The notes beneath the pieces were generated by a model, which worked only from the letters and a program-made list of their open reading frames with translations, ran no database searches and was not told the origin of the DNA. DNA of 64,000 bases from Lepisosteus oculatus (Eukaryota > Chordata > Actinopteri > Semionotiformes > Lepisosteidae): assembly GCF_040954835.1 (NCBI RefSeq), contig NC_090709.1, positions 44,958,490-45,022,489 of the forward strand. Direction: 5' to 3'. The position numbers and the translations under genes are program-made. Shown piece after piece: positions 53,990 to 64,000 of the stretch (position 1 is its first letter; each line of letters starts with the position of its first letter).

Positions 53990-54967
53990 AGCGCTATGCG
54001 CAAAGATTTAACAAGCTCAACCCCCGCCGACGATTTGGTGTGAAGAAGCAGAACATTCAAGTTTCACAGACAGAAGCAGCACGCCAGCACAGCCAACATT
54101 AAAACGGAGGGCACACTACGATTTGCATTGACACAAAAGTGATCTGGGCAGACGTCGTTCCCTGCATAACGCAAAAAGTGGCAAAGCGCTTTTGGGTTGA
54201 GAGGACGCAAGAAGGTTTTTGTTTTGTGCCTTGATGTCAAGCTGAGAAAGTATCTTTAAACACTTTGCTTAGTTTCTCGAGAGACTGCCAAAAAGCAGTT
54301 CCCTCCCTTTCGTCTGAAGCCAGCTGAAAGGGGGGCTCGACAGAAGCACCTGGCAGCGGTGGGATTTGAACCCACGCCCCCGAAGAGACTGGAGCCTTAA
54401 TCCAGCGCCTTAGACCGCTCGGCCACGCTACCCGCTGTGCACTGTCTCTTTGTCTCATTACTTGCCCGGAGGAAGCCGGGTGGGTTTTGCTCTTGTCGCC
54501 CGAATTAGTGGCGTTATGACCGTGGAACCGACTGCACCTGCTTTTTCTGAGATGCTTCCCCTCTCATGGCGAGATCTCTACTTCTTTAACACCTCTTGAT
54601 AAAGATCTTCTGTTGAGCAGGTTTCAGACCTCTGCTTACAGCACCCTTGATGTCATTTTATTTTTACAGCAGCCGCATCCGGAAAGTTGTGTCTTTTACG
54701 TTTTATTTGAACAACAAAACTACATACAATACAAACAAGAGCACATATAACGTATCAAGAAAATCATTAAGGGCACATGCTATAATACAATGACACTTTA
54801 TGAAAAACGATTACACAAAGTTATTCATGTTTGCTTGAACCTTTAAAAAAAAGTGATCTGAAACTACCCAGCTTACAATCTCTGAGGTAGTTGTCACTAA
54901 ACTCGGACGTGATGTGCCACACGTGTGCCATGTGCCTTTACTTTTGTAAAAAACTGGTATCGGGAAA
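53990..54967 (+). repeat. Direct segmental duplication, copy 2
   Basis: Same orientation as 51144-52440 and only a few percent different by eye, but with an internal deletion of about 300 bp near 54825. Confidence 0.9.
54351..54432 (-). tRNA. tRNA-Leu(AAG), copy 2
   Basis: An 82-nt class II tRNA with the same acceptor, anticodon loop TTAAGGC and variable arm as copy 1. The T loop is TTCAAAT and the D region reads GGTCTAAGGCGC, closer to the usual vertebrate sequence. Probably functional. Confidence 0.9.
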
Positions 54968-55033
54968 ATTAAAGTTGAAACCCAAAACAGTAACATATTT
55001 AAGAGTAAATGCCTCCTAATAGCTAGCAAGCGC

Positions 55034-55104
55034 TCCTAGTTAGTAAAGTTGTTTGTGTCCCAGCCTGTCACGCGGGAAACCGGGGTTTGATTACCGACGG
55101 GGAG
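55034..55104 (+). pseudogene. tRNA-Asp(GTC) pseudogene
   Basis: TCCTAGTTAGTAAAGTTG, then CCTGTCACGCGGGAAACC and GGGGTTTGATTACCGACGGG. It is recognisable over its full length, but the D arm is damaged and the T stem and anticodon stem carry mismatches. Confidence 0.7.
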
Positions 55105-56537
55105 ACAGCTAGTTTTTTTATGATCAGATTCCAGTCTTTAATGCTCTGTGTGAGAGTTTACGTAACTTTTCTTTTTCTCACATTTTCTGACGACTATTCC
55201 GAAGGAGCGCCCTATCAACTCCTAATACTTTTCAAAAATCTGCCTGCATGTTTGATTAGTTTTGTTTTACTTAGAAAAAGTTCAATATTGATCATAACTA
55301 AAGAAAATTATGATCAGAAACAAAAACAAAATGTTGAAGATGCAACTCGATCTTGAATCAGAGCTGGGTGACATGGGCTTCTGTTCTGATATGGTTGTAC
55401 GAGAAACAGGAGGAATCTCTTCTCTCCTATGGAACATGAGCTGAATCAGGAATATCAACGCATGACCTACATCGTAAAACTAAAATAAAAACTAACTAAG
55501 TTATCAGAGACATCCATTTATATACAAACAAGAGACAGACAAAGCAATAATTCTACATTAACTTGTCCTGCAGTGACCAGACTAATTGAAATGGTCTGAT
55601 TCAGAGCCTGTGCAGCTCGTGGTAATACAACAACGACAGTATTGAACCCTCAGCACCATACTGACTACTGAGCACAAGTTCAGCTGCTCTCCAGCTTTGT
55701 TACGCACGTTTTTTTATTGCAAATGGAGCTGATCTCCAGACAGTACAGTGTTAGTCAGCAGCCTCTACTAGTAATACATCGCCCCTGTCCAAAATCTGTA
55801 GGTAAAAAAAAACACATTTTATACATTTGTCTGTTTAAAGATATAATCTCTTTAAAAAAGACAAAGGGTTTGTGTGTCAATTGTTTCGAATTAATTTCGA
55901 ACGCAAAGAAAAGTAGTTTTCTTCCAAGAAATCACACATTTGTCGCATCCTCCATACTATACTTCTCTCTTGTAGTAATTAAGCATTTTGATTTAAACTG
56001 AACAATATATTAAATGTTTCATCTATACACTTACGATTAACATAGGCAGCCTTGAACGGATTGCGGAAATCAAATATACAGATGGATTCAGAGTGTGCTT
56101 TCCAACTTTTGTGTAACATTTTCCTTTGATAGGTCGGAGTTGTTTTTAAAATCTGGATTAAATAAAAAGGAGTGACGTCAGTGTAAAACAGCTTTCCTTC
56201 ATGGGGAACAACGGTTGTGTTCCATATTTCTAATTATTTTGGTTTCAAGATAGCAATTTAGTATGAAACATAAAAGCCAGCTGGATAAATCTGTTACACC
56301 TCATTTACAATGGTCTTTCAACTAATAGCCCGTGCAGGGATCAAACCCCAGCTGTTGGTACGAGTTGCGTAAGGCTCTGCAACATGCAGATGAGAAACTA
56401 ACCTCTGCTTCTTCATTTTATACACAGTGAGCTATATATGCGAGCTTACTGCCCCCTACGGGCTCTGTATTTGATTGCCGTACAAGACCGGCCATGGAGA
56501 AATGAAGTGAAGAGGGTGTGTTCATTTAAAGGCTCAG
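55105..56537. other. AT-rich intergenic, no gene seen
   Basis: No exon or RNA gene recognised. A T-arm-like 'gcagggatcaaaccccagct' near 56335 on the - strand may be another tRNA or SINE trace. Confidence 0.4.
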
Positions 56538-56598
56538 CGTCCCTGGGAGGTCTCAAACCACCACCCTTTTGGTTAACAACCGAACCACAATGACTCAC
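56538..56598 (-). pseudogene. tRNA-Asn(GTT) pseudogene
   Basis: The reverse complement reads 'ttcggttgttaaccaaaagg' then 'gtggtttgagacctcccagg' and ends 'gacg', matching the anticodon arm (GTT) and T/acceptor 3' half of tRNA-Asn. The 5' acceptor half is lost. Confidence 0.6.
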
Positions 56599-56659
56599 AT
56601 ACAGCTTAACACTTCTCCGTCTCAGTGAAAGTGATACACTCCATAAAATTTCTGGAGAA

Positions 56660-56710
56660 TCATTTGTCAATTTCCCTACGGGATTAATAAAGTATTTTCT
56701 ATCTATCTTA
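56660..56710 (+). repeat. LINE/SINE 3' tail with (atct)n
   Basis: 'tttccctacgggattaataa' followed by 'agtattttctatctatct' is a typical fish retroposon ending. Confidence 0.55.
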
Positions 56711-57044
56711 AAGGAAAATCGCCAACAGTGGCAGATATCTATTGGAGTTTTTTCATTCTATACTGCGATTTCTGAAGGGTACCCTGTGAAAATACGAATT
56801 TTGATGAGAAGGGATGGACATATAAGGTTAGCAGGCTTGGGGAATTGGACCTTATGGTGAAGGCTGCGGGCTCAGCATCAGCAGAACCTGATCAGTATCG
56901 GTTGACTCCGATATACTTTGACAACTTAACTTCTGGATTTAGAGACATTTACCTTAGTGTCGGTATACTAAGATGTTTTGCTAACGAGGAAGGAGGGACA
57001 AAGTAAATTGGCAGAATGTGTGCTATATTGTTGACTACAAGTCC
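56711..57044. other. Intergenic, no gene seen
   Basis: Nothing recognised. It leads into the ~185-bp repeat. Confidence 0.4.
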
Positions 57045-57735
57045 TCACATGCCAGAGGGTCATTATTAAAAAAAAAACGTTACAGTAAAATCTCTTGTAC
57101 TTCACGATTATGAGTGCCTGATACATTGTGTCTCACACCTCAGTGTCAGACCTGTGAGACGAGCTTGTAATCAGGAGGGAGGGCCATAGCAATTCAGCAG
57201 AAATTGCATTCACCTTTTCCCAATGCAGTCTCACATGCCATTTTCTCACATGCCATGCTCAGAGGGTCATATTTTTAAAATGGTACCGTAAAATGTCCTG
57301 AAGTTCAGGATTTTGACAGTCTGTTATATTGTGTCTCACACCTTGATGTCAGAAATATGAGACGATTCTAAAATCAGGAGGGAGAGCCCTAGCAATATAG
57401 CAAACATTGCATTTACCATTTGACAATGTATTCTCTCATGCCATGTTCAGAGGGTCGTATTTAAAAAACGGTACAGTAAAATGTCCTGAAGTTCCATTGT
57501 CTCTCACACATCTGTGTCAGAATTTTTAGACATTTTTATAACCAGGAGGTAGGTTCACAGCAATAAGCAGAAAGTGCGATCACCCTCTGCTCATCCTCAG
57601 TTAACCATATATTCTCATATGCCATGTTCTAAATGTCCCATTTAAAACTGCTATATTAAAATTTCTTGCAAAATGCAAGAGTTTGAGATTTTTTATGATC
57701 AGAAGGCAAGGTCGTGGAAAATATGCAGAAAGTTC
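57045..57735 (+). repeat. Eroded ~185-bp tandem repeat, ~4 units
   Basis: Units beginning near 57045, 57241, 57425 and 57600 share 'tcacatgccatgctcagagg'-type starts, 'cagtaaaatgtcctgaagtt', 'cattgtgtctcacacct' and 'aatcaggagggagggcc'. Divergence between units is high, so this is old satellite-like DNA. Confidence 0.75.
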
Positions 57736-59425
57736 CAGTGAATTTACGTTTTGCCTTTGTCTTATTTACTCGTGGTATAACATGCCAGTTTGTTTTATTG
57801 TGAGTTGTGTTTCTGAAATGTGTTTCATACAAAAATGCAATTTGGACAGTCTCTACTTACATATTCCATTTTACTGAGGATATGTACAGTAATACATCTG
57901 GATAAGTATTTTTAAAAATGACTGTAGAGAGCCATCTACAGGCGAAAGATGACATAACATCACAGCAGCAGCATTTAAAATGGAATGAGAAACGCGAAGC
58001 AGCAGCTGGTGAATAAGAAGCCAACTCCAGCCTCGTTAATGCAATAGCATTAGGTGAGGTGGAAAAATATTTCTTACTCTGAATCTTAACATTTTTATAG
58101 GAGGTGTTCTAGGACTTCTTGCCTCAGAAAAAAAACAAACTGCCAGTACATCACTTATTTTTACTCCATCAATAGCAGCAGTGTTATCAGTACTGAGCCC
58201 TAAATGTAGGTCCTGTCATCATATAAAAAGTCGAAAGTATCGACTGTATTCAACTGATAAAATGTATCTTCTATGAGAGTTATATCTTTATCCAAAATAC
58301 ATCGGAAACAAATTTGCACATTTTTTTGGGGATCCTGAAGACTGAGAATCAAAACCTTTTTTTCCCTTCTTTCCAGGACCAAGGATTATTCAGATGCAAA
58401 CATTGTCCCAAAATCAATGTACTTTCCTATCGCTGTTGCTTCTTCAAATCCTTCATCTGAACGTTGATATTGAAATATGATATCGTACAAATTGTGGTTT
58501 TCTTTTTAAAGCAAATTTTATGCTTCAAATTAAATAAATGTTATTTATTATGAATATGCCAGAACTTTTTCTGTACTTAAGAGGGTTCTGCCATTTTAGA
58601 TGTTATGCTGTTCATGTCTGATTTATCAAATGTTTCATTTAAATCTCCCATCATTTCTGTATCAGTCTGAAGGCCTTGCAGTAAAGATTGCAATTCATCC
58701 AAAAATGCCAGGTTTCCCACTTGTGATAACAAGGAAGGAAATGTACAAGGAAATTAATGTACATTTTCCCCCCAAATCAACAAAGTTAAAATCAAATACC
58801 TCCCTCATCTGCAGGTGGAGAGAATTATATCAGAATAAATACAGGTTTAAAAGTCAGGAGCATTGATAGTCCTATTTTAAAATGACACTAAAATGCTCAC
58901 AATATATTAAAAAAGCACTGTAAAATGCAAAAATAATTTAAAAAATATTAAAACAAGGTAAAAAGTTAAAAGTTAAAAAGAAATAATACACAGTTATAAA
59001 GCTCAAGAATTATCAATGGGAAATTACAATGGGTTGATTGTGTTTCATATGATTTAAAAACATAAAATGTTTTGAAAAAATCCCCTTACAATATGCTAAA
59101 AATGGCAAGAATACTTCAAACTGGTGTGTAATTTTTAAAAAAAAAATGAAACAAGTTAAAAATAAATACTAAATGAGTTTAAAATTCAGGAATGTGATTG
59201 GTCAGATGCTTATGATGAGTGATGCTGGTGTTTTGTGCGCTTTAGCGAATTCAAAAAAATATTCGATTTAAAAACGGCAAGAGCTCGTATGAAAAAAAAG
59301 TTAGTAAGTATCTTTGTTATAACAGCTGCGCCAGAACTATTCAGATACATCAGAAAAGTACCTGAACTTGACTGGTTTATATTCAGTTATGTGCATTGGG
59401 AACGAAAGGGAGACTTACATGGATT
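57736..59425. other. AT-rich intergenic, no gene seen
   Basis: Strongly AT-rich with many A runs. The open frames at 58600-58866 and 59235-59432 have no recognisable domain; the latter may be unrecognised sequence upstream of the LINE. Confidence 0.4.
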
Positions 59426-59907
59426 TTATTAGGTTTTAGGTTTTTATTGTCCGAGTTGCCCACTTGACAGATAGATATGTCCTAATTCATGAATTGAGAG
59501 AATATTTATTGGCATGGGAACCACTGGTTTTAGCTAGAGATTTTAATTGCCTTTTAGAAAGAGAAGGCAGAATGAGGTGTGAGAGACGGGTCCAATTTGA
59601 TAAATCATCAATATTATTGCAAACGGTATGTAAAGATTTTAAACTGAAAGATGCCTTCAAACTTCATAGTCAGGGGAGGGCAGGTTTCACATGGCACAAG
59701 TCTAATGGGACCCAAGCCTCACACATAGATTTTGTTTTGATACGTGATTTTACTTGCACAACCCCTGTTTTTTTTTTTCTCTGACCATTGTCTACTCTCA
59801 TGTACACTTTCTATTCCAAAGGCCATTACTGTGGGGAAGGGTGTGTGGAAGCTGAATTTTTCACTTCTGGAGGATAAGGAAGTGACGAGCAGGTTCAGGG
59901 AAAGATA

Positions 59908-60120
59908 CAGTGCCTTGCGAAAGTATTCGGCCCCCTTGAACTTTTCAACCTTTTGCCACATTTCAGGCTTCAAACATAAAGATATAAATTTTTTATTTTA
60001 TGTGAAGAATCACCAACAAGTGGGAGACAATTGTGAAGTGGAACGAAATCTATTGGATTTTTGAAACTTTTTTAACAAATAAAAAATTGAAAGTGGGGCG
60101 TGCAAAATTATTCGGCCCCT
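59908..60120 (+). repeat. Tc1 left terminal inverted repeat
   Basis: Pairs with 61323-61536 in reverse with few mismatches. The inner end has 'gcaaaattattcggcccct'. Confidence 0.9.
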
Positions 60121-60297
60121 TTACTTTCAGTGCAGCAAACTCACTCCAGAAGTTCAGCGAGGATCTCTGAATGATCCAATGTTGTCCTAAATGACTGATG
60201 GTGATAAATAGAATCCACCTGTGTGTAATCAAGTCTCTGTATAAATGCACCTGCTCTGTGATAGTCTCAAGGTTCTGTTGAAAGCGCAGAGAGCATC

Positions 60298-61317
60298 ATG
60301 AAGACCAAGGAACACACCAGGCAGGTCCGTAATACTGTTGTGGAGAAGTTTAAAGCCGGATTTGAAAACAAAAAGATTTCCCAAGCTTCAAACATCCCAA
60401 GGAGCACTGTGCAAGCGATCATCTTGAAATGGAAGGAGTATCAGACCACTGCAAATCTACCAAGACCTGGTCGTCCCTCTAAACTTTCAGCTCAGACAAG
60501 GAGAAGACTGATCAGAGATGCAGCCAAGAGGCCCATGATCACTCTGGATGAACTGCAGAGAACTACAGCTGAGGTGGGAGAGTCTGTCCATAGGACAACA
60601 ATCAGTCTTACACTGCACAAATCTGGCCTTTATGGAAGAGTGGCAAGAAGAAAGCCATTTCTCAAAGATATCCATAAAAAGTCTCGTCTAAAGTTTGCCA
60701 CAAGCCACCTGGGAGACACCCCAAACATGTGGAAGAAGGTGCTCTGGTCAGATGAAACCAAAATCGAACTTTTTGGCCACAATGCAAAACGATATGTTTG
60801 GCGTAAAAGCAACACAGCTCATCACCCTCAACACACCATCCCCACTGTCAAACATGGTGGTGGCAGCATCATGGTTTGGGCCTGCTTTTCTTCAGCAGGG
60901 ACAGGGAAGATGGTTAAAATTGAGGGGAAGATGGATGCAGCCAAATACAGGACCATTCTGGATGAAAACCTGTTGGAGTCTGCAAAAGACCTGAAACTGG
61001 GACGGAGATTTATCTTCCAACAAGACAATGATCCCAAACATACAGCAAAATCTACAAAGGAATGGTTCACAAATAAACGTATCCAGGTGTTTGAATGGCC
61101 AAGTCAAAGTCCAGACCTGAATCCAATCGAGAATCTGTGGAAAGAGCTGAAAACTGCTGTTCACAAACGCTCTCCATCCAACCTCACTGAGCTCGAGCTG
61201 TTTTGCAAGGAAGAATGGGCAAGAATTTCAGTCTCTCGATGTGCAAAACTGATAGAGGCATACCCCAAGCGACTTGCAGCTGTAATCGGAGCAAAAGGTG
61301 GCTCTACAAAGTATTAA
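60298..61317 (+). CDS. Tc1-like transposase, 339 aa, apparently intact
   Basis: ATG at 60298 (CATC ATG A) to TAA at 61315-61317, with no stop or frameshift. An N-terminal pair of helix-turn-helix modules (about residues 1-110) contains SQASNIPRSTVQAIILKWKE and the GRPSK linker typical of the paired-like Tc1 domain. The catalytic core has D152 (LWSDETKIELFG), D243 (FQQDNDPKHT) and E278 (DLNPIENLWKEL), giving the DD34E spacing. Length fits the family (about 340). The enzyme would bind the terminal repeats and cut and paste at TA. Whether it is active cannot be judged by reading. Confidence 0.93.
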   Translation: MKTKEHTRQVRNTVVEKFKAGFENKKISQASNIPRSTVQAIILKWKEYQTTANLPRPGRPSKLSAQTRRRLIRDAAKRPMITLDELQRTTAEVGESVHRTTISLTLHKSGLYGRVARRKPFLKDIHKKSRLKFATSHLGDTPNMWKKVLWSDETKIELFGHNAKRYVWRKSNTAHHPQHTIPTVKHGGGSIMVWACFSSAGTGKMVKIEGKMDAAKYRTILDENLLESAKDLKLGRRFIFQQDNDPKHTAKSTKEWFTNKRIQVFEWPSQSPDLNPIENLWKELKTAVHKRSPSNLTELELFCKEEWARISVSRCAKLIEAYPKRLAAVIGAKGGSTKY

Positions 61318-61322
61318 CGCAA

Positions 61323-61536
61323 GGGGGCCGAATAATTTTGCACGCCCCACTTTTCATTTTTTTATTAGTTAAAAAAGTTTAAAAAATCCAATAGATTTCG
61401 TTCCACTTCACAATTGTGTCCCACTTGTTGGTGATTCTTCACATAAAATAAAAAATTTATATCTTTATGTTTGAAGCCTGAAATGTGGCAAAAGGTTGAA
61501 AAGTTCAAGGAGGCCGAATACTTTCGCAAGGCACTG
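61323..61536 (-). repeat. Tc1 right terminal inverted repeat
   Basis: Reverse complement of 59908-60120. It starts 6 bp after the transposase stop. Confidence 0.9.
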
Positions 61537-62690
61537 TATAAGGAATGGCAGTCTTTGTACGACCTGTTTGGCACAAGAGCACAGTGGTGGGAGGAGGTGA
61601 AGGAGCGTACAAAAACATTCTTCATAGAGATGGGGAGGAGAAAACAGGCTAGGATACGAAGGGTTGAAAAGGGATTACAAAATAGATTACAGAGGTATGT
61701 TAAGTTATTGCAAGAGTGGTGGGACTTCAGTGAGGAAATTAAATAACTAAAGAATTAGCTTTTAAATCTCTAGAGAAAATATTTAAAACATGTTTCAAAG
61801 CAAAGTGAAAGAGCTTGAAGAAGGTGAAAAATGTACAAGATTCTTTTTCAAGAAAAGGGTTGCAGGGAGGGGACTAATGTCAGCATTGAAGGGACGAGAG
61901 GGGGTTTAGCAAACTTCTACGGAAGACGTAGCTTCTGTAGCTGAGGATTTCTATGGGGAGTTGTTTGGCAAGAAACAAGTGTCTAAGGATTTGTTAGAAA
62001 AATTTGTGAAAGTGATTCCAAAGAGTGTAAAAGATTATACTGTTTTATCAAAAGGCCTTTCTGTAGAGGAGTTAATGGAAAGTTTGAAGACCTTCAAAAT
62101 GGGCAAGACTCCAGGGTTGGATGGTCTACCCATTGAGTTTTACAGGGCCTTTTGGGACATTTTAGCATTAGATCTTTTAACGATTTTTAAAGAATTTGAG
62201 GTTTTAGAAGAAATACAGGACAGCTTTAAGAGGGAGTTGTGATTTAACTATTCAAAAAGAATGATCGCACAGACCTGGCAAATTGGCGACCGATAACTTT
62301 ATTGAATTGTGATCTTAAACTGCTCTCCAAGTGTTTAACGCTTTGACTAAAATCTGTCCTGGGGGGGAAGTCATTCATCCAGATCAAGCTTGTGGTGTGG
62401 CAGGGAGGAGGATCACGGACAGCCTGATACTGATTAGAGATACCATAGGTTATGTGAGAGAGAGGAATATTAGATTAGCTGTCCTCAACTTGGATTTTGA
62501 GAAAGCTTACGATCGTACCTCTTATGAGTATATGTTTAGAGTACTACAAAAAATAGGGCTTTCAACCAGGTTCCTCACTTGGGTAAGGTTATTATATAAG
62601 GGTATAGGAAGTAGAATAATGATTAATGGAAGCATGTCAAATGTGGTTAATGTGAATTGCGGTTAAGGGGTGTTGGCGTGAAAGTATTAA

Positions 62691-64000
62691 AGTGGGTCTG
62701 ACTGAGCTCATTACTGACTTCCGTCACGTAATCTCTGTAAAGGTTTATGAGTTTACGAGTCTCCGTCAGTGGCTAAGTGAGTTGAAGGAAGAGCTCCCCC
62801 TTGTGGTGTATCAAGAATACACCTAACCAACCATTTTGTTTAAATACTAAAATGGAATTTGAACAAGAGCAAGTAGAGCACTGCTGGAGTTTATAAACTG
62901 TGGTAAGAGTAACTGGGAGAGGAAAGACGGCAGGTCAGGAGGGCTAGAGCTCTGCAGGAGCACATCCCTTCCCCTCCCTCGTTTCACTCTCACACCAGGG
63001 TCTGTTATACCCCAGTGTGAAATCCAGCCTCCTGCAGTTTAGCTGATCTAGAAGACTATTGATTGAGCTTTTAAGAACCCAGCTGAGCTACAGGGTCAGT
63101 CCTGAGAATAAGGGGTAAATATAGGAGCCACACCAGATTTGAGGGAGGGTCTTTAAACCCAAGCGATAACTTGTTTTACAACAGCAGACAATGTACAGAA
63201 ACACAATCCCCCCATCTCCTGGTTCTACTGGGAACCAGAGGGGCCTGAAGGTCATGAACACTAATATGGGTTATTGCTCCAGGGGGGAGCTGGAGGAAGT
63301 GAGATGAAAAGTGTCCAATTTTGTTAAGGGCAGTAAAGCTCATTAGATCTGACTGACTAGTTAAAATGAATTGATCTGCTTTCTAGACAGAAGCCAGTGC
63401 TCTCTTCTCGATATCTGGGAGAGTCAGTCAGTGTCAACAGCTAAGCAGTACAAACAGTCCCTCAATGTGTTCTATGATCTGTTTTGTTTCCTGTTACCAC
63501 ATCTTCCAAAGATGACAGTTCAATCCAACCTGGAGTGTCTTGGACTGCTCTGTCTGTGTCTGTGTCAGTAGGAGGTCTCTTGTCCGGCCAGCATATAAGA
63601 GATGGTGACCACTAAATGCAGTAAAATTTAGCTTTTGTAGCTGATTACAGCATCTACAGTAGCAATGTTAAGGTGGCTTGGAACCCTTAGTGTGCCCACA
63701 CTCATAGAGACTCATAGAGACACTGGCCAGTCAATACCAACCTCCAGTCAGCACAGACCCGACACCTCTTGTCTTGGAGAGAAGACCTGGGTGAGACAAT
63801 AAAAAAGACAGCTCACAGGAGGCATCTAGACTAAACAAATGGCTGGGTGAGATCCCTAAAACAATTCACAAGGAATGACAGCAGCCAAAGATTGAGAGAA
63901 AGTAGAATTGTTTATTGAGATGTGAAGACTCTTAGCTGAGGGCCAACCTCCCATAAATGAACCAAGTGGGACCCCAACCAGCAGTGCAGAAAAAACAATG
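62691..64000. other. Intergenic, no gene seen
   Basis: An open segment at 63371-63571 is preceded by AG and followed by stop codons, but no domain is recognised. No RNA gene or known repeat was identified in this stretch. Confidence 0.4.

Larger units (their letters stand above)
59908..61536 (+). mobile_element. Intact Tc1-like transposon (1629 bp)
   Basis: Flanked by TA on both sides (59906-59907 and 61537-61538). Terminal inverted repeats of ~213 bp begin CAGTGCCTTGCGAAAGTATT at both ends. Each carries an outer and an inner copy of a 'tattcggccccct' motif, the IR/DR arrangement of Sleeping Beauty-type elements. One full-length transposase lies between them. All parts needed for transposition appear present. 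Confidence 0.92.
59430..62690 (+). mobile_element. Decayed Tx1/L1-like LINE ORF2, split by a Tc1 transposon
   Basis: 59464-59784 encodes part of an APE-type endonuclease (LVLARDFNCLLE, then GFTWHKSNGTQASHIDFVLI). A T-run near 59769 causes a frameshift before the SDH motif. The frame then runs to 59907, where a Tc1 element interrupts it, and continues without loss from 61539. 61961-62242 holds the start of the reverse transcriptase (GKTPGLDGLPIEFYRAFWD). After another frameshift, 62331-62666 holds LAVLNLDFEKAYDRTSYEY, the catalytic motif A region. Several stops and frameshifts and a missing 3' half make it non-functional. Confidence 0.8.

Noticed and set aside
63371..63571. 66-codon frame with a phage-integrase-like feel (TAKQYKQSLNVFYDLF)
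   Set aside because: Too short, no catalytic residues, and the context gives no support.

Overview
The window looks like nuclear DNA of a ray-finned fish. It has short exons between GT-AG introns, a GC-AG intron, a tRNA gene cluster, Tc1/mariner and Tx1/L1-like elements, LTR retroelements with three different tRNA primers, many minisatellites, and a dispersed ~430-bp 'tatatagcgc...aaagcgct' repeat. Repeat style suggests an early-diverging lineage such as gar or bowfin, but the sequence alone does not prove this. Nothing bacterial or phage-like is present.

0-7 kb: one multi-exon gene on the + strand. A CpG-rich promoter with paired CRE motifs and a YY1-type palindrome precedes seven coding exons (1801-5820) that splice in frame to a 285-residue protein I do not recognise. 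Its introns and 3' UTR are full of minisatellites. 7-20 kb: mostly repeats and relics, including a C2HC-finger fragment, a piece of an Ig-type exon, decayed tRNA-Val copies and a Tx1/L1-like LINE 3' end on the - strand.

20.4-27.5 kb: a complete, apparently very young LTR element. It has equal-length 1426-bp LTRs, a CTGA target duplication, a tRNA-Asn primer site and a polypurine tract. Its single 1082-codon ORF joins a Gag-like N-terminus to a region with a damaged protease motif and an Env-TM-like C-terminus. No reverse transcriptase or integrase is visible. This is the most interesting object in the window.

27.7-34.6 kb: minisatellites, then an inverted duplicate of the 3' half of the first gene (29.9-33.2 kb, broken by an in-frame stop), abutting broken Ig-like exons on the - strand. 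35-40 kb: more repeats, an LTR with a tRNA-Ser primer site, and a tRNA cluster (Val-CAC, His, Val-AAC, Phe, plus Glu and Asp relics). 41.7-43.7 kb: a class-I endogenous retrovirus fragment on the - strand with a tRNA-Pro primer site. 44-50 kb: AT-rich with old repeats. 50-57 kb: a foldback-like element, a direct segmental duplication carrying two tRNA-Leu(AAG) genes, a tRNA-Thr and further tRNA relics. 57-59 kb: an eroded ~185-bp tandem repeat. 59.4-62.7 kb: a decayed Tx1/L1-like LINE split by an intact Tc1-like transposon with a full transposase. The last 1.3 kb holds nothing I can assign.

The only host loci that look functional are the 0-7 kb gene and the tRNA genes. The rest is a record of transposition, inverted and tandem duplication, and decay.
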